18,799 bases of DNA, taken from positions 1 to 18,799 of the forward strand of contig CAMBDN010000017.1 in assembly GCA_945865355.1 (NCBI GenBank). The letters are read 5' to 3'. Positions 7,708 to 15,456 of the stretch are shown here, one piece after another; position 1 is the first letter of the stretch; every line of letters starts with the position of its first letter. Source of the DNA: Legionella genomosp. 1 (GTDB lineage: Bacteria > Pseudomonadota > Gammaproteobacteria > Legionellales > Legionellaceae). The position numbers and the translations under genes are program-made. The notes below the pieces were generated by a model. It was not told where the DNA came from and did no database searches. It saw only the letters and a program-made list of their open reading frames with translations.

Positions 7708-8608
7708 TTGTGCCATCACATTGGTGATCTTTCTTGTCGCGTGTTCTACTACCAGCAATAATGTACAGGTAGGTGATACAGGCTCTCTTGCCGGATTACA
7801 AATGATGGCAAACAATAAAACGCCAGGAACCCCCAGTAAGCCGAAGCTAGGAAAAATTAGGGAGATGGCTGTCAGGGAAACGGCATTGAGCTTGGGAGCG
7901 CAATCGGGTCTGTCTTGGCGAGCAAAACAGATCGATGAACAGCTCATTAAGCAAACACAATCTCTGGATGCAATTTATGATTTCAACTCGCTAACACTCG
8001 AACACAACATATTACCGCCTGTTCTGCTTGAAGGAAGAAACACGTTAAATCTAGCCGACACCCAGAACATTCGTATATCTGACCGCACTTATAAAGTGTC
8101 TAAGCAAGCGCGATTTATAACCACCCCTCCCAACTGGCGGCAATACCTATGGATGGACTATAAAAAACCCGACTATCCTAGTACAACACTTTTACCGAAT
8201 ACAAAAGAAGAACGAGCAATCTGGTGTTTTTATACCGCTAAAGGCTGGAACAACGGTGTTGATCAAGCCAATACAATTCTTGAAGAAAGCATTGCGCGTA
8301 TCAAAGAAGACTTTTCAGGCATGATCCTGTATCGCAAATTGTTAGCAATGAACATGGTCTCACCGCCTTTTGTTTCGCATACTGATCTTGGCGTTACAGG
8401 CGATGGTGGTGAAATTCATATTGACGATAGGGTTTTACGAATTACAGCTTTACCTGCTTTGAATATCAATAGCAGTGAATGGCGAGCAGCTGTGGCAAAA
8501 GATGAAGAGGCTCTGGAACAATTCAAACACATGGAAAAAATGGTCAAGTCTGCTAAAATCGTAATTACCAGCAAAGCATGGCAGCCTGTAATTACCCCAA
8601 TTAACTAA
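7688..8608 (+). CDS. dotC: Dot/Icm type IVB secretion lipoprotein DotC
   Basis: DotC is the second outer-membrane lipoprotein of the Dot/Icm core and works with DotD and DotH. I place the start at the ATG at 7688, inside dotD, which gives MLKFIRSCAITLVIFLVAC with lipobox cysteine C19 and a 306 aa protein, close to L. pneumophila DotC (about 303 aa). The open frame reaches back to 7613, but the extra residues lie within dotD and would bury the lipoprotein signal. Conserved blocks include IYDFNSLTLEHNILPPVLLE, ISDRTYKV and SHTDLGVTGDGGEIHIDDRV. No clear ribosome site precedes the start, so translation probably depends on ribosomes finishing dotD 20 bp downstream. dotB follows after 45 bp. Confidence 0.96.
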   Translation: MLKFIRSCAITLVIFLVACSTTSNNVQVGDTGSLAGLQMMANNKTPGTPSKPKLGKIREMAVRETALSLGAQSGLSWRAKQIDEQLIKQTQSLDAIYDFNSLTLEHNILPPVLLEGRNTLNLADTQNIRISDRTYKVSKQARFITTPPNWRQYLWMDYKKPDYPSTTLLPNTKEERAIWCFYTAKGWNNGVDQANTILEESIARIKEDFSGMILYRKLLAMNMVSPPFVSHTDLGVTGDGGEIHIDDRVLRITALPALNINSSEWRAAVAKDEEALEQFKHMEKMVKSAKIVITSKAWQPVITPIN

Positions 8609-8653
8609 TGCAAAGTAGTTAAGGTAAAGGCGCAACCTGCACCCGGAGATCTT

Positions 8654-9790
8654 TTGTTGAATACCTCACACACCAACTTAATGGCGGATGAACCCACACG
8701 CTTTACCCCAGTATTTATGGACAGAATGCTTGAGCATGCCGAGCGTCTTAATGCTTCCGATATTACTATACAAACAAACGAGCCTATTTACGCCGAAGTT
8801 TATGGTGCGCTAATAAAGATAACAAACCGTGGTCTTTCTAATACCGAGCTAGGCGATTTAATTAACGCAATTTATGGGCCAAATGCAACCACTCAACTAC
8901 TATCTGGCAAGGACATTGATACACACTATGAATTTCGGCCCAATCGTGGTGTACGTTATCGCTACCGTGTCAACGCAACCGCCTGTTTAGTCGAGGGACA
9001 TGATGCGATTCAAATAACTTTACGTACCATACCTACAACCCCACCCAAGTTAGAAACAATGCAATTACCAGATAATATCCTTGAGGCCATTGCACCTCAA
9101 GAAGGTATTGTATTTATAACTGGCTCAACGGGGTCAGGTAAATCGACTCTTTTAGCATCTATTATTCGTGATCTTATTGAAAAAGAAGATTCAAACCGAA
9201 AAGTTTTAACCTATGAAGCACCCATCGAATTTGTTTATGATGAAATTGAAACGATTTCATCCATTGTAAGTCAATCAGAAATACCACGTCACTTACCGTC
9301 TTTTGCCGAGGGCGTTCGCAATGCTTTACGGAGAAAACCCCGATTAATCATGGTGGGCGAGTGTCGCGATGCAGCAACAATTAGCGCAGCACTTGAAGCG
9401 GCACTTACTGGACATCCTGTTTATACCACATTGCATACCTCTGGTGTTGCAGAAACCATGCGTCGACTTGTAACCTCATTTTCTGGAGAAGAACGCCTGG
9501 GTCGAACCATTGACATACTTGAAACGATTCGATTATGTATTTGGCAAAAATTAGTACCTACTGTTGATGGAAAACGAGTTGCTTTACGTGAATATTTAGT
9601 ATTCGATGAAGAGGCCAGAGATATACTATTGGAAGGTGACCCTAATGACGTCACTACAACGACTCGTAAACTGGTCCGCCAACGCGGTCAATTAATGACA
9701 CTTGATGCCAAAAATAAATTTGAACAAGGGATAATTAGTGACAGGGTTTATAAGCTTATAATCGCTGGAACCAAAGAGTCCCAGCAATAG
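8654..9790 (+). CDS. dotB: Dot/Icm type IVB secretion ATPase DotB
   Basis: DotB is the PilT/VirB11-type hexameric ATPase that docks on the cytoplasmic side of the Dot/Icm channel and is needed for substrate transfer. The motifs are in family order: Walker A GSTGSGKST (157-165, K163), Asp box TYEAPIE (187-193), Walker B LIMVGECRD (231-239) and His box TGHPVYTTLHT (252-262). The start appears to be TTG: tandem TTG codons at 8654 and 8657 follow a GGAG at 8644-8647. The first in-frame ATG (8681) has no ribosome site and would drop the N-terminal nine residues. With TTG the protein is 378 aa, close to L. pneumophila DotB (about 377 aa). It is last in dotDCB and faces the 3' end of dotA. Confidence 0.97.
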   Translation: MLNTSHTNLMADEPTRFTPVFMDRMLEHAERLNASDITIQTNEPIYAEVYGALIKITNRGLSNTELGDLINAIYGPNATTQLLSGKDIDTHYEFRPNRGVRYRYRVNATACLVEGHDAIQITLRTIPTTPPKLETMQLPDNILEAIAPQEGIVFITGSTGSGKSTLLASIIRDLIEKEDSNRKVLTYEAPIEFVYDEIETISSIVSQSEIPRHLPSFAEGVRNALRRKPRLIMVGECRDAATISAALEAALTGHPVYTTLHTSGVAETMRRLVTSFSGEERLGRTIDILETIRLCIWQKLVPTVDGKRVALREYLVFDEEARDILLEGDPNDVTTTTRKLVRQRGQLMTLDAKNKFEQGIISDRVYKLIIAGTKESQQ

Positions 9791-9905
9791 TCGTTGATAT
9801 AGAATTTACCCCAGATAAACTCTTTCACCAAGCTAAAATATCATCAGAGTCAATCGTTTGACATTGTGTCGAGATCAACTCTATATTGGACCAACGAATA
9901 ATTAT

Positions 9906-9920
9906 CAATAGGCCCTATTG
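9906..9920. repeat. short palindrome between convergent dotB and dotA ends
   Basis: CAATAGG-C-CCTATTG is a 7+7 bp perfect palindrome, 7 bp past the dotA stop. As RNA it could form a 6 bp stem with a 3-base loop. It has no T-run on either strand, so it is at best a weak bidirectional terminator or a 3'-end stabiliser. The rest of the 136 bp gap (9791-9926) holds no gene and no better hairpin. Confidence 0.35.
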
Positions 9921-9926
9921 GGCGGA

Positions 9927-12896
9927 CTATGAGCCCGCGCCAGAGCTCCCAGCGTCGCCACCGTCCCCACCACCACCTTTTCCACCACCACCACCTTTGG
10001 CGCCGGTCTTGGAGCCACCGCTTTGAGACATCCCTTTACCCGCATTACCCAATCCCTTACTAAGATATCCGCCAACCTGTTTATCCATTTGCGCTTGACC
10101 AGAACCTGTTTCTTTACCTGCGCCCTCAACTTGTTTCTGCACGTCACCAGCCCACTGAGCAGCTTCTTGGCCCGCACCCTCCGCCTGGCCACCAATCCAC
10201 CGCAAAACCTTATCAGGGAGCGATGCGATTAATGTAAATGATTTTTGCACCACCGTTAAATACGTCGTTGTATAAATAAGAATAGAGAAGAAATAAGCAA
10301 AAACACCTGCCCATCCTGTGTAGCCACCACTGATAACGCCGGTTCCTGGGGCACTATAACCCGCACCCGTAATCGTCGTGCCTCCTGTTCCATATTTACT
10401 ACCACCCTGAATAAAACCAATGGCATTATCAAACCCGGCATTTATAATCCACACACTAACATAAGTCATAGAAATACCTGCGATGAAACCAATGATCATC
10501 ATTGCGGGTCTAAGAAAAACATTCATCAAAATCATGATTGCAGCCTCACCTTTACCAAAGGCATCATGTCCTTCTGGGTGAGTTACACCCAATGCAACAA
10601 TCGGCGCCGCGACCATCGCTTCAACAACCGCCATCACCCACGCAATCGCACCAAACGTAAAAATAAGGTACGGTAGTATAGGAACATAATATGCCGTAGA
10701 AAAACCAATCTGTAGCATAATCCCCATCCATGCGAGTAATATTGGCATGGTCATCATCATCAGAGCGAAGATAAATATCCCAAGTACGCCAAGCATTGAA
10801 GCCGCAATAGACGCCTCGATGAGCATCAAATATAGGCTGGCTGAGAAGTTAATATAATAAGTTCCCATTTGAGCAAGAGCCACAACCGGATTAACCCCTG
10901 GGGCGTCAATAATGTCCAACCCAACCTTGAATATCGACATCATGCCGGCCAACGGAATCATCAAAAACAAATTTATCGTGTTATCTAAAAAGGTCTCCAT
11001 GGCGGCCAAGAAGGCGTTATACACAGTAACGATGATAATGTTGTAGAAAAATTCGCCAATCAATGCGCCTAGACAAGCCGTTACAAGTCCCAAATTAGTG
11101 CTGCCACAGCCAAAGCTTATATATGGAAGATAATAAGGTGTTGGATCGATTGATATATTGACCAAATTAGCAAACTGTAGGGTATTTACACCGGGTTGGT
11201 TGGGCATTTGTAAAATTGTAGCGTTATTGGTGTAACCATATACGGTGGAAGAGCCAATAGTGCTAATGACATTACGCTTCTTGGTTGTACCCTGGGCCGG
11301 CAATGGTATGGGGTTTATAGTCGAGCCAGTCCCATCAATCAACATCCTAATTGGAGAGATTAATGAGGCCGTGTTATTCATCCAAGTACAAAGCGTAGCA
11401 TAAGTACCCTGACAACCCGTTTGTCCAAATGATTGCGTCAATGCTTGTGAATCAAAGGAACTACCATCCAGACCCGAACTGCTATCTGTTAAATTGCCCG
11501 CGCCATTCGCACTGGCTTGCACATTCAGATTCACTAAATCAAAAAAATAACTCCCGGCCATGATCCAGCCCTGTGAATTAGCAGTTTGAATAAATGCTCG
11601 GCCATTATTAGCAGCAGTAGAATTTTGTGATTGTGCCACCAAATTAAGTGTTGGTAGCATAATGCCATTATAATCCTGAATGGCGCCTTGAAATTCTGTT
11701 CCGTTAAACAGAGGCGTGCTATTTGAATCACCGCCAGCAGCTCCCCACAAAATACAATTTGGAGTCTGATTACTTGCACAGGTAGTCCCTGATACTGACT
11801 GAGGCACTCCAAATTGCTCAGCGGCCATAGCTGAATAATTCGCTGTACCACTATTATTTTGACCATTGCTTTTTGCCAAACCGGGGTCATTGTTTACCAT
11901 CGCTTGAGCGACTGTTTGCAAATCCAAATACATCTGCTGAATGGCAGTCACTCGAGCCAAGGACGCTGTTTTCTTGTCATTGTCGGTAATTGACGTAATA
12001 TTACTTTGTACTGAATTTAGTGTTGCCTTAGAAAAGGTATTCCAGGTAATCGTGCCACAGATACCCGTTAACGGTGAAAAAACGGGGTCTTTTTTAAAAT
12101 TAGGCATCGGGATTGACAAGGTTATGCTATCAACATTATCAGGAATAACGGTGTTATCTTGATAATCAACAAAATTAACTGAATTCACAAAACTAGGTAT
12201 GGTACTATTACAAAGAGCTAATATAGGACCGCTGGGTGAGCCAGCACAGGGACCTGAACCTTGTTGTTTCTGAGACTGGTATAGTTGCAACTGGCTTTGC
12301 AACTGAGCCTGCAAAGCAATCATACAGACTTCCCCGGCTAAAATGATTTGTGCGCCAACAGGGACCGCAGACGCCCCGCCACCTGTTAGCGCTGTGGTTG
12401 GATTCATTTGCGTTTGTACAACCACACCGCCTCGATTGAGATAATCAAGCGCCGCGGCCCATACTTTATCTGCAGCACCTATACCCTGAACAACAACCCA
12501 CATTACAAAAATTTGCATCAAACAATAGCCAGTCGCCTTAGGAATCCGTAAGGCTAAGCCCATTGTTGCTCGAACCGGAATCCAGATAGACGACCATTTC
12601 TGACCCAGCTTTTGCCCCTCATGAGCCGTATTCATTGTCGATACCAAGAGGGTATACATAATAACAATACCGCCTAAAGCAAGAACCGCGGCGTTAAATA
12701 CAGCAAACATGTTCCCCATAATCTGCGAGCCGGTTCCATGCAGCACACCGTCTACGATACCAAAAATATTCCCAAGAAATACAACAGAAAAATCACTGGG
12801 TGGGGGCGAAAAACTCAACGCACTGTTACCCGCAGGTGCCGCCGCAATAACAACTGCGGGGAAGAACGAAAAAAACATAGCCAGATATTTTTTCAT
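9927..12896 (-). CDS. dotA: Dot/Icm type IVB secretion inner-membrane protein DotA
   Basis: DotA is a large polytopic inner-membrane protein required for Dot/Icm function; in L. pneumophila it can also be released into the medium. The 989 aa protein starts with a signal peptide (cleavage likely near VVIA, residue 18). A membrane segment follows at about 66-86 and another near 125-142. The large periplasmic domain spans about 160-600 and holds ten cysteines (191, 217, 229, 280, 373, 381, 495, 503, 597, 608). A run of membrane segments follows between 605 and 820, then a short periplasmic Gly-rich loop, a last segment near 862-885 and a Gly-rich tail. This matches the known plan of eight segments and two periplasmic loops. 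It is about 60 aa shorter than L. pneumophila DotA (about 1048). Its ATG overlaps the icmV stop (ATGA), with AAGGGTGA just upstream. Confidence 0.96.
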   Translation of the reverse strand: MKKYLAMFFSFFPAVVIAAAPAGNSALSFSPPPSDFSVVFLGNIFGIVDGVLHGTGSQIMGNMFAVFNAAVLALGGIVIMYTLLVSTMNTAHEGQKLGQKWSSIWIPVRATMGLALRIPKATGYCLMQIFVMWVVVQGIGAADKVWAAALDYLNRGGVVVQTQMNPTTALTGGGASAVPVGAQIILAGEVCMIALQAQLQSQLQLYQSQKQQGSGPCAGSPSGPILALCNSTIPSFVNSVNFVDYQDNTVIPDNVDSITLSIPMPNFKKDPVFSPLTGICGTITWNTFSKATLNSVQSNITSITDNDKKTASLARVTAIQQMYLDLQTVAQAMVNNDPGLAKSNGQNNSGTANYSAMAAEQFGVPQSVSGTTCASNQTPNCILWGAAGGDSNSTPLFNGTEFQGAIQDYNGIMLPTLNLVAQSQNSTAANNGRAFIQTANSQGWIMAGSYFFDLVNLNVQASANGAGNLTDSSSGLDGSSFDSQALTQSFGQTGCQGTYATLCTWMNNTASLISPIRMLIDGTGSTINPIPLPAQGTTKKRNVISTIGSSTVYGYTNNATILQMPNQPGVNTLQFANLVNISIDPTPYYLPYISFGCGSTNLGLVTACLGALIGEFFYNIIIVTVYNAFLAAMETFLDNTINLFLMIPLAGMMSIFKVGLDIIDAPGVNPVVALAQMGTYYINFSASLYLMLIEASIAASMLGVLGIFIFALMMMTMPILLAWMGIMLQIGFSTAYYVPILPYLIFTFGAIAWVMAVVEAMVAAPIVALGVTHPEGHDAFGKGEAAIMILMNVFLRPAMMIIGFIAGISMTYVSVWIINAGFDNAIGFIQGGSKYGTGGTTITGAGYSAPGTGVISGGYTGWAGVFAYFFSILIYTTTYLTVVQKSFTLIASLPDKVLRWIGGQAEGAGQEAAQWAGDVQKQVEGAGKETGSGQAQMDKQVGGYLSKGLGNAGKGMSQSGGSKTGAKGGGGGKGGGGDGGDAGSSGAGS
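9957..9995 (-). repeat. glycine-codon tract in the DotA tail
   Basis: This stretch encodes GGGGGKGGGGDGG (DotA residues 968-980), mostly with GGT codons, which appears as a CCACCA-type repeat on the plus strand. The repeated triplets make it a candidate for length variation by slippage without loss of frame. The tail (about 900-989) is Gly/Lys/Gln-rich and looks disordered. Confidence 0.6.
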
Positions 12897-13348
12897 TGTT
12901 TATCACCCTTTATGCTTCGCTTAAACCACTCATTGAATGAGCAGCCCAGCTTGCGCTCTTTCATCTGGAAATACCAAAAGTGATAGCGGAATGCCAACAC
13001 CAGGGCAACCAACATCACCACTATAGATAATAAACCACCCATTATGTGGCCATTAAAGAAATGATATCCGGAGTATAGTAATAATAAAAAGGCAATAACT
13101 AGCATGAGGATAGAGGTCCGTAACAAGTTTCTTCGCCGAACGAGAAGATCTTTTTCCGTCAAATTCAAACGTTTTATTGCGGCTTCAAATGACTCACTCT
13201 TCGTGGCTTTCTGTGGCACGAAGACTTTGACGATACTTCCGGCTAGATAGGAGGACAATGTTTTCGTTCGCTCCCAATCAGACCAGGATCGAATGTTAAT
13301 AATCCGCGAAAAAACACTGCCAGTTCTTGAACCCGATTTATTTTTCAT
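12893..13348 (-). CDS. icmV: Dot/Icm type IVB secretion protein IcmV
   Basis: IcmV is a small inner-membrane protein of the Dot/Icm system whose exact role is not settled. The protein is 151 aa, the same length I recall for L. pneumophila IcmV. It has a basic N-terminus with SVFSRIINIRSWSDWER (11-27), a cytoplasmic segment, two membrane helices at about 78-97 and 102-120 forming a hairpin, and the conserved RYHFWYFQMKERKLGCSFNEW (121-141, shown in part by the FWYF and KERKLGC motifs). The ATG at 13348 has only a distant GGA (about 15 nt), but no other Met occurs before the first helix. It is the first gene of icmV-dotA, overlaps dotA by 4 bp and diverges from icmW. Confidence 0.96.
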   Translation of the reverse strand: MKNKSGSRTGSVFSRIINIRSWSDWERTKTLSSYLAGSIVKVFVPQKATKSESFEAAIKRLNLTEKDLLVRRRNLLRTSILMLVIAFLLLLYSGYHFFNGHIMGGLLSIVVMLVALVLAFRYHFWYFQMKERKLGCSFNEWFKRSIKGDKQ

Positions 13349-13367
13349 AAATTTTACGGTTTTCCAA

Positions 13368-13395
13368 TAGACATTTATACCTCATAATATATGAT
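13368..13395 (+). promoter_or_regulatory. candidate sigma-70 promoter for icmW-icmX
   Basis: TAGACA at 13368-13373 (5/6 to TTGACA) is followed after 16 bp by TATGAT at 13390-13395 (5/6 to TATAAT). Transcription would start near 13402, about 50 bp before the icmW ATG. Its -10 shares bases with the -10 of the opposing icmV promoter. Confidence 0.5.
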
Positions 13396-13423
13396 AATAG
13401 TTACTTAAGGTGCAATCTATCAA
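13394..13423 (-). promoter_or_regulatory. candidate sigma-70 promoter for icmV-dotA
   Basis: On the minus strand TTGATA (13418-13423, 5/6 to TTGACA) is followed after 18 bp by TATTAT (13394-13399, 5/6 to TATAAT). Transcription would start near 13387, about 39 bp before the icmV ATG. The -10 overlaps that of the plus-strand icmW promoter by two bases, so the two promoters probably compete. Confidence 0.5.
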
Positions 13424-13433
13424 TAGGTTGTCA

Positions 13434-13449
13434 GTAAAAAAAGAGTAAA
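13434..13449 (+). promoter_or_regulatory. candidate CpxR site (GTAAA direct repeat)
   Basis: GTAAA at 13434-13438 is repeated at 13445-13449, an 11 bp period (6 bp between copies), close to the CpxR consensus GTAAA-N5/6-GTAAA. CpxR has been reported to control icmV-dotA and icmW-icmX in L. pneumophila. The centre lies about 54 bp upstream of the predicted icmV start, a usual activator position. The same bases overlap the icmW ribosome-binding region. The surrounding A-rich sequence raises the chance of a coincidental match. Confidence 0.45.
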
Positions 13450-13452
13450 ATA

Positions 13453-13908
13453 ATGCCCGACCTAAGTCACGAAGCCGCTGCGCAGTACTGGAATGACTAT
13501 GTTGATCCGATGATTTATCGGGTTGTGACCTTCATGGAAAGTGTAGAAGACTGGACCCTAGACGGGAATCCACAGCTCGAACAGGCAATGAGTCAACTGG
13601 GTAAAGAACTGGATGATATCACCTTTGTCGACATGAGTACTTTAGGCCAAGAAGATAAATTTATTCGTATCGTTGGAAACATTAAATCCGGTCGGGGGCT
13701 TCGTTTGTTACAAGCCATTGATACCGTTCATCCTGGTAGTGCATCGAAAATACTGATTCATGCAGAAGAAAATAGTACAGGCAGTCACGATGCAGCTGGC
13801 TTTTTTCTCAAACGAAATATTGTCTTTGAGCGGTTACGTTTATTAGCCCGTGTTTTTTCTGAATATCGACTAAAACTTGTATCCCGTGCTCTTGAAGGGG
13901 AAGAATAA
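13453..13908 (+). CDS. icmW: Dot/Icm type IVB secretion chaperone subunit IcmW
   Basis: IcmW is a small acidic cytoplasmic protein that pairs with IcmS. The pair binds effectors and the C-terminus of the coupling ATPase DotL. The protein is 151 aa, as in L. pneumophila, and the match is close: the N-terminal MPDLSHEAAAQYW, the central KFIRIVGNIKSGRGLRLLQA (73-92), DTVHPGSAS and the C-terminal FFLKRNIVFERLRLLARVF. There is no signal peptide or membrane segment. The ribosome site is weak (AGAG within an A-rich run) and coincides with the CpxR-like repeat. The stop overlaps the icmX ATG by 1 bp (TAATG). The partner icmS is not in this window. Confidence 0.97.
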   Translation: MPDLSHEAAAQYWNDYVDPMIYRVVTFMESVEDWTLDGNPQLEQAMSQLGKELDDITFVDMSTLGQEDKFIRIVGNIKSGRGLRLLQAIDTVHPGSASKILIHAEENSTGSHDAAGFFLKRNIVFERLRLLARVFSEYRLKLVSRALEGEE

Positions 13909-15320
13909 TGAAAGCCATATATCGACTAGCGCTACAAAACCTATTGTTAGCAGCCACTTTGTTTGCACCGACAGTGCATGCTCAAGATCAGGATCCTTTT
14001 GGTCCATTAATTGGTGAAAATACCGGTAACATAGCCTCTTACTTGGTTAATTTTGGAGCATACATGGGCTACAATGTAACCCAATCGCCACAAACACCTA
14101 TCTCACCATTGGTCAGCTCTACACTGACCCAATTGATCCCAAGCACAAGTTCTGGTGGTAGCGCACAGCTCCCTTTCTTCAGCCAGATGATTCAGTCTTT
14201 TTTTAGTGCAATACCGATGACGTTGTCATCTACCTTCGTCCCTAGCGATAATTCAACCTACTCAACCATTAACACTTTTGCAGACTTTACATTCAAGCCA
14301 TATAACGCCACATCAACTCAAGGGAATGCTCCCACGGTTAGTGAGGCAATTGACCAAAAAACTTATCAACAAGACCCTGTAAGCCAAGCTGTTTTAAATA
14401 TTCTTGGCACTCCAGATTACAGTTACTGCATGAGTTACGATGGAAGCAACTGGACGGGTGGCGATAACACGACGTCAAACACCGCTTCAAATTCATTTCC
14501 AACGTGCAAATATTTGAATCAATACCAAGTCATGAGCAATGTCATTGGCTCTTTACCAGCCACCTATGTCTATTATACTGATACTTACAATCTGCAGTTT
14601 ATAAACCAATTGAATAGCAATACCCTAATAGGCCCACTCATGTACTCCGTGGACTCTTCTAATTCGAATCAAAATGGTTGCCAAAGTAATAATGGCGGCG
14701 GAAGTAGTAATGGTCAATCAGGCTCTAACTGCGGTCTTCAGGCCCAGAATCAACTCCAAGAAGCAGCCAATTTTATTCGATATGTAACAGGAGCGGTTAA
14801 CCCGGGGTCCTTACCTCAACTAAAAAACTACGACCAGCTCTATAGTCAGGCAACAGCGGCTAATAGCTCTGTTCAAAGCGTGCAAGCAGCGAAGATGAAT
14901 GCTCAAGCGCAACTGGTCAACTATTTTTCTAAATTACGCACTTATGCCGCACAAAGCTCGGTGGCTTATAGTAATTTTTACTACATTTTCTCTAAAAGAA
15001 TCCCGCAAGCTCCATCCAGTTCGAGCTCTAGCGCAACACCCACGAGCCCGGCTCTTAATGAATTTACGATGGCGACATGGCGTTTATATACTCCAAGTGG
15101 TGCAACGAACCCTACTTGGCTCAATCAAATCAATCAGGCATCAACGGCCTCCGTGCAAAAAGAGATCGCCACATTGCTTGCCGAAATCAACTATCAATTG
15201 TATTTAAACAGGCAACAGCAAGAACGCATGTTATTAACTGAGAACATGTTGTTATTATTAAATACTCGAACATCCCAACCCAGCCCACCCATTTCCGGCA
15301 GTGCATCACCAACCTCATAG
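13908..15320 (+). CDS. icmX: Dot/Icm type IVB secretion periplasmic protein IcmX
   Basis: IcmX is a periplasmic Dot/Icm protein needed for intracellular growth in L. pneumophila, where a processed form is also found outside the cell. The 470 aa length fits the family (about 466). A clear signal peptide ends VHA at residue 25, followed by QDQDPFGP. The mature protein is rich in Ser, Asn and Gln. It has four cysteines (174, 200, 258, 275) that could form two disulfides, the second pair flanking a Gly/Ser/Asn-rich insert (251-274). Another Ser run is at 369-376. The C-terminal third is helical, with a Gln/Leu-rich segment near 425-452. A strong ribosome site (AGGGGAAG) inside icmW and the TAATG junction indicate coupling to icmW. 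Assignment rests on position, signal peptide and length more than on motifs. Confidence 0.9.
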   Translation: MKAIYRLALQNLLLAATLFAPTVHAQDQDPFGPLIGENTGNIASYLVNFGAYMGYNVTQSPQTPISPLVSSTLTQLIPSTSSGGSAQLPFFSQMIQSFFSAIPMTLSSTFVPSDNSTYSTINTFADFTFKPYNATSTQGNAPTVSEAIDQKTYQQDPVSQAVLNILGTPDYSYCMSYDGSNWTGGDNTTSNTASNSFPTCKYLNQYQVMSNVIGSLPATYVYYTDTYNLQFINQLNSNTLIGPLMYSVDSSNSNQNGCQSNNGGGSSNGQSGSNCGLQAQNQLQEAANFIRYVTGAVNPGSLPQLKNYDQLYSQATAANSSVQSVQAAKMNAQAQLVNYFSKLRTYAAQSSVAYSNFYYIFSKRIPQAPSSSSSSATPTSPALNEFTMATWRLYTPSGATNPTWLNQINQASTASVQKEIATLLAEINYQLYLNRQQQERMLLTENMLLLLNTRTSQPSPPISGSASPTS

Positions 15321-15456
15321 TCAAAAATTCAGGGGGTAATTCATCATATCCATTGATTGTCCCCCGATGAAGCGCCCGAATGCCCCGGGACGTTGAAATG
15401 CTTTTCTGGACTGGATTTTTAGAAATCTAGATAAGATTCCGATGAATAGCGACCAT

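Noticed and set aside
9905..10195. 96-codon minus-strand frame with a basic protein, overlapping the dotA 3' end
   Set aside because: It is an alternative frame of the Gly-rich dotA tail; its composition follows from the repeated codons.
13201..13452. Possible extra small gene in the icmV/icmW divergent region
   Set aside because: The region is either icmV coding sequence or a 104 bp AT-rich control region with no start, ribosome site or open frame of note.
15332..15365. GGGGG and CCCCC that could pair downstream of icmX as a terminator
   Set aside because: Only 5 bp pair, the loop is 24 bases and no T-run follows on either strand.
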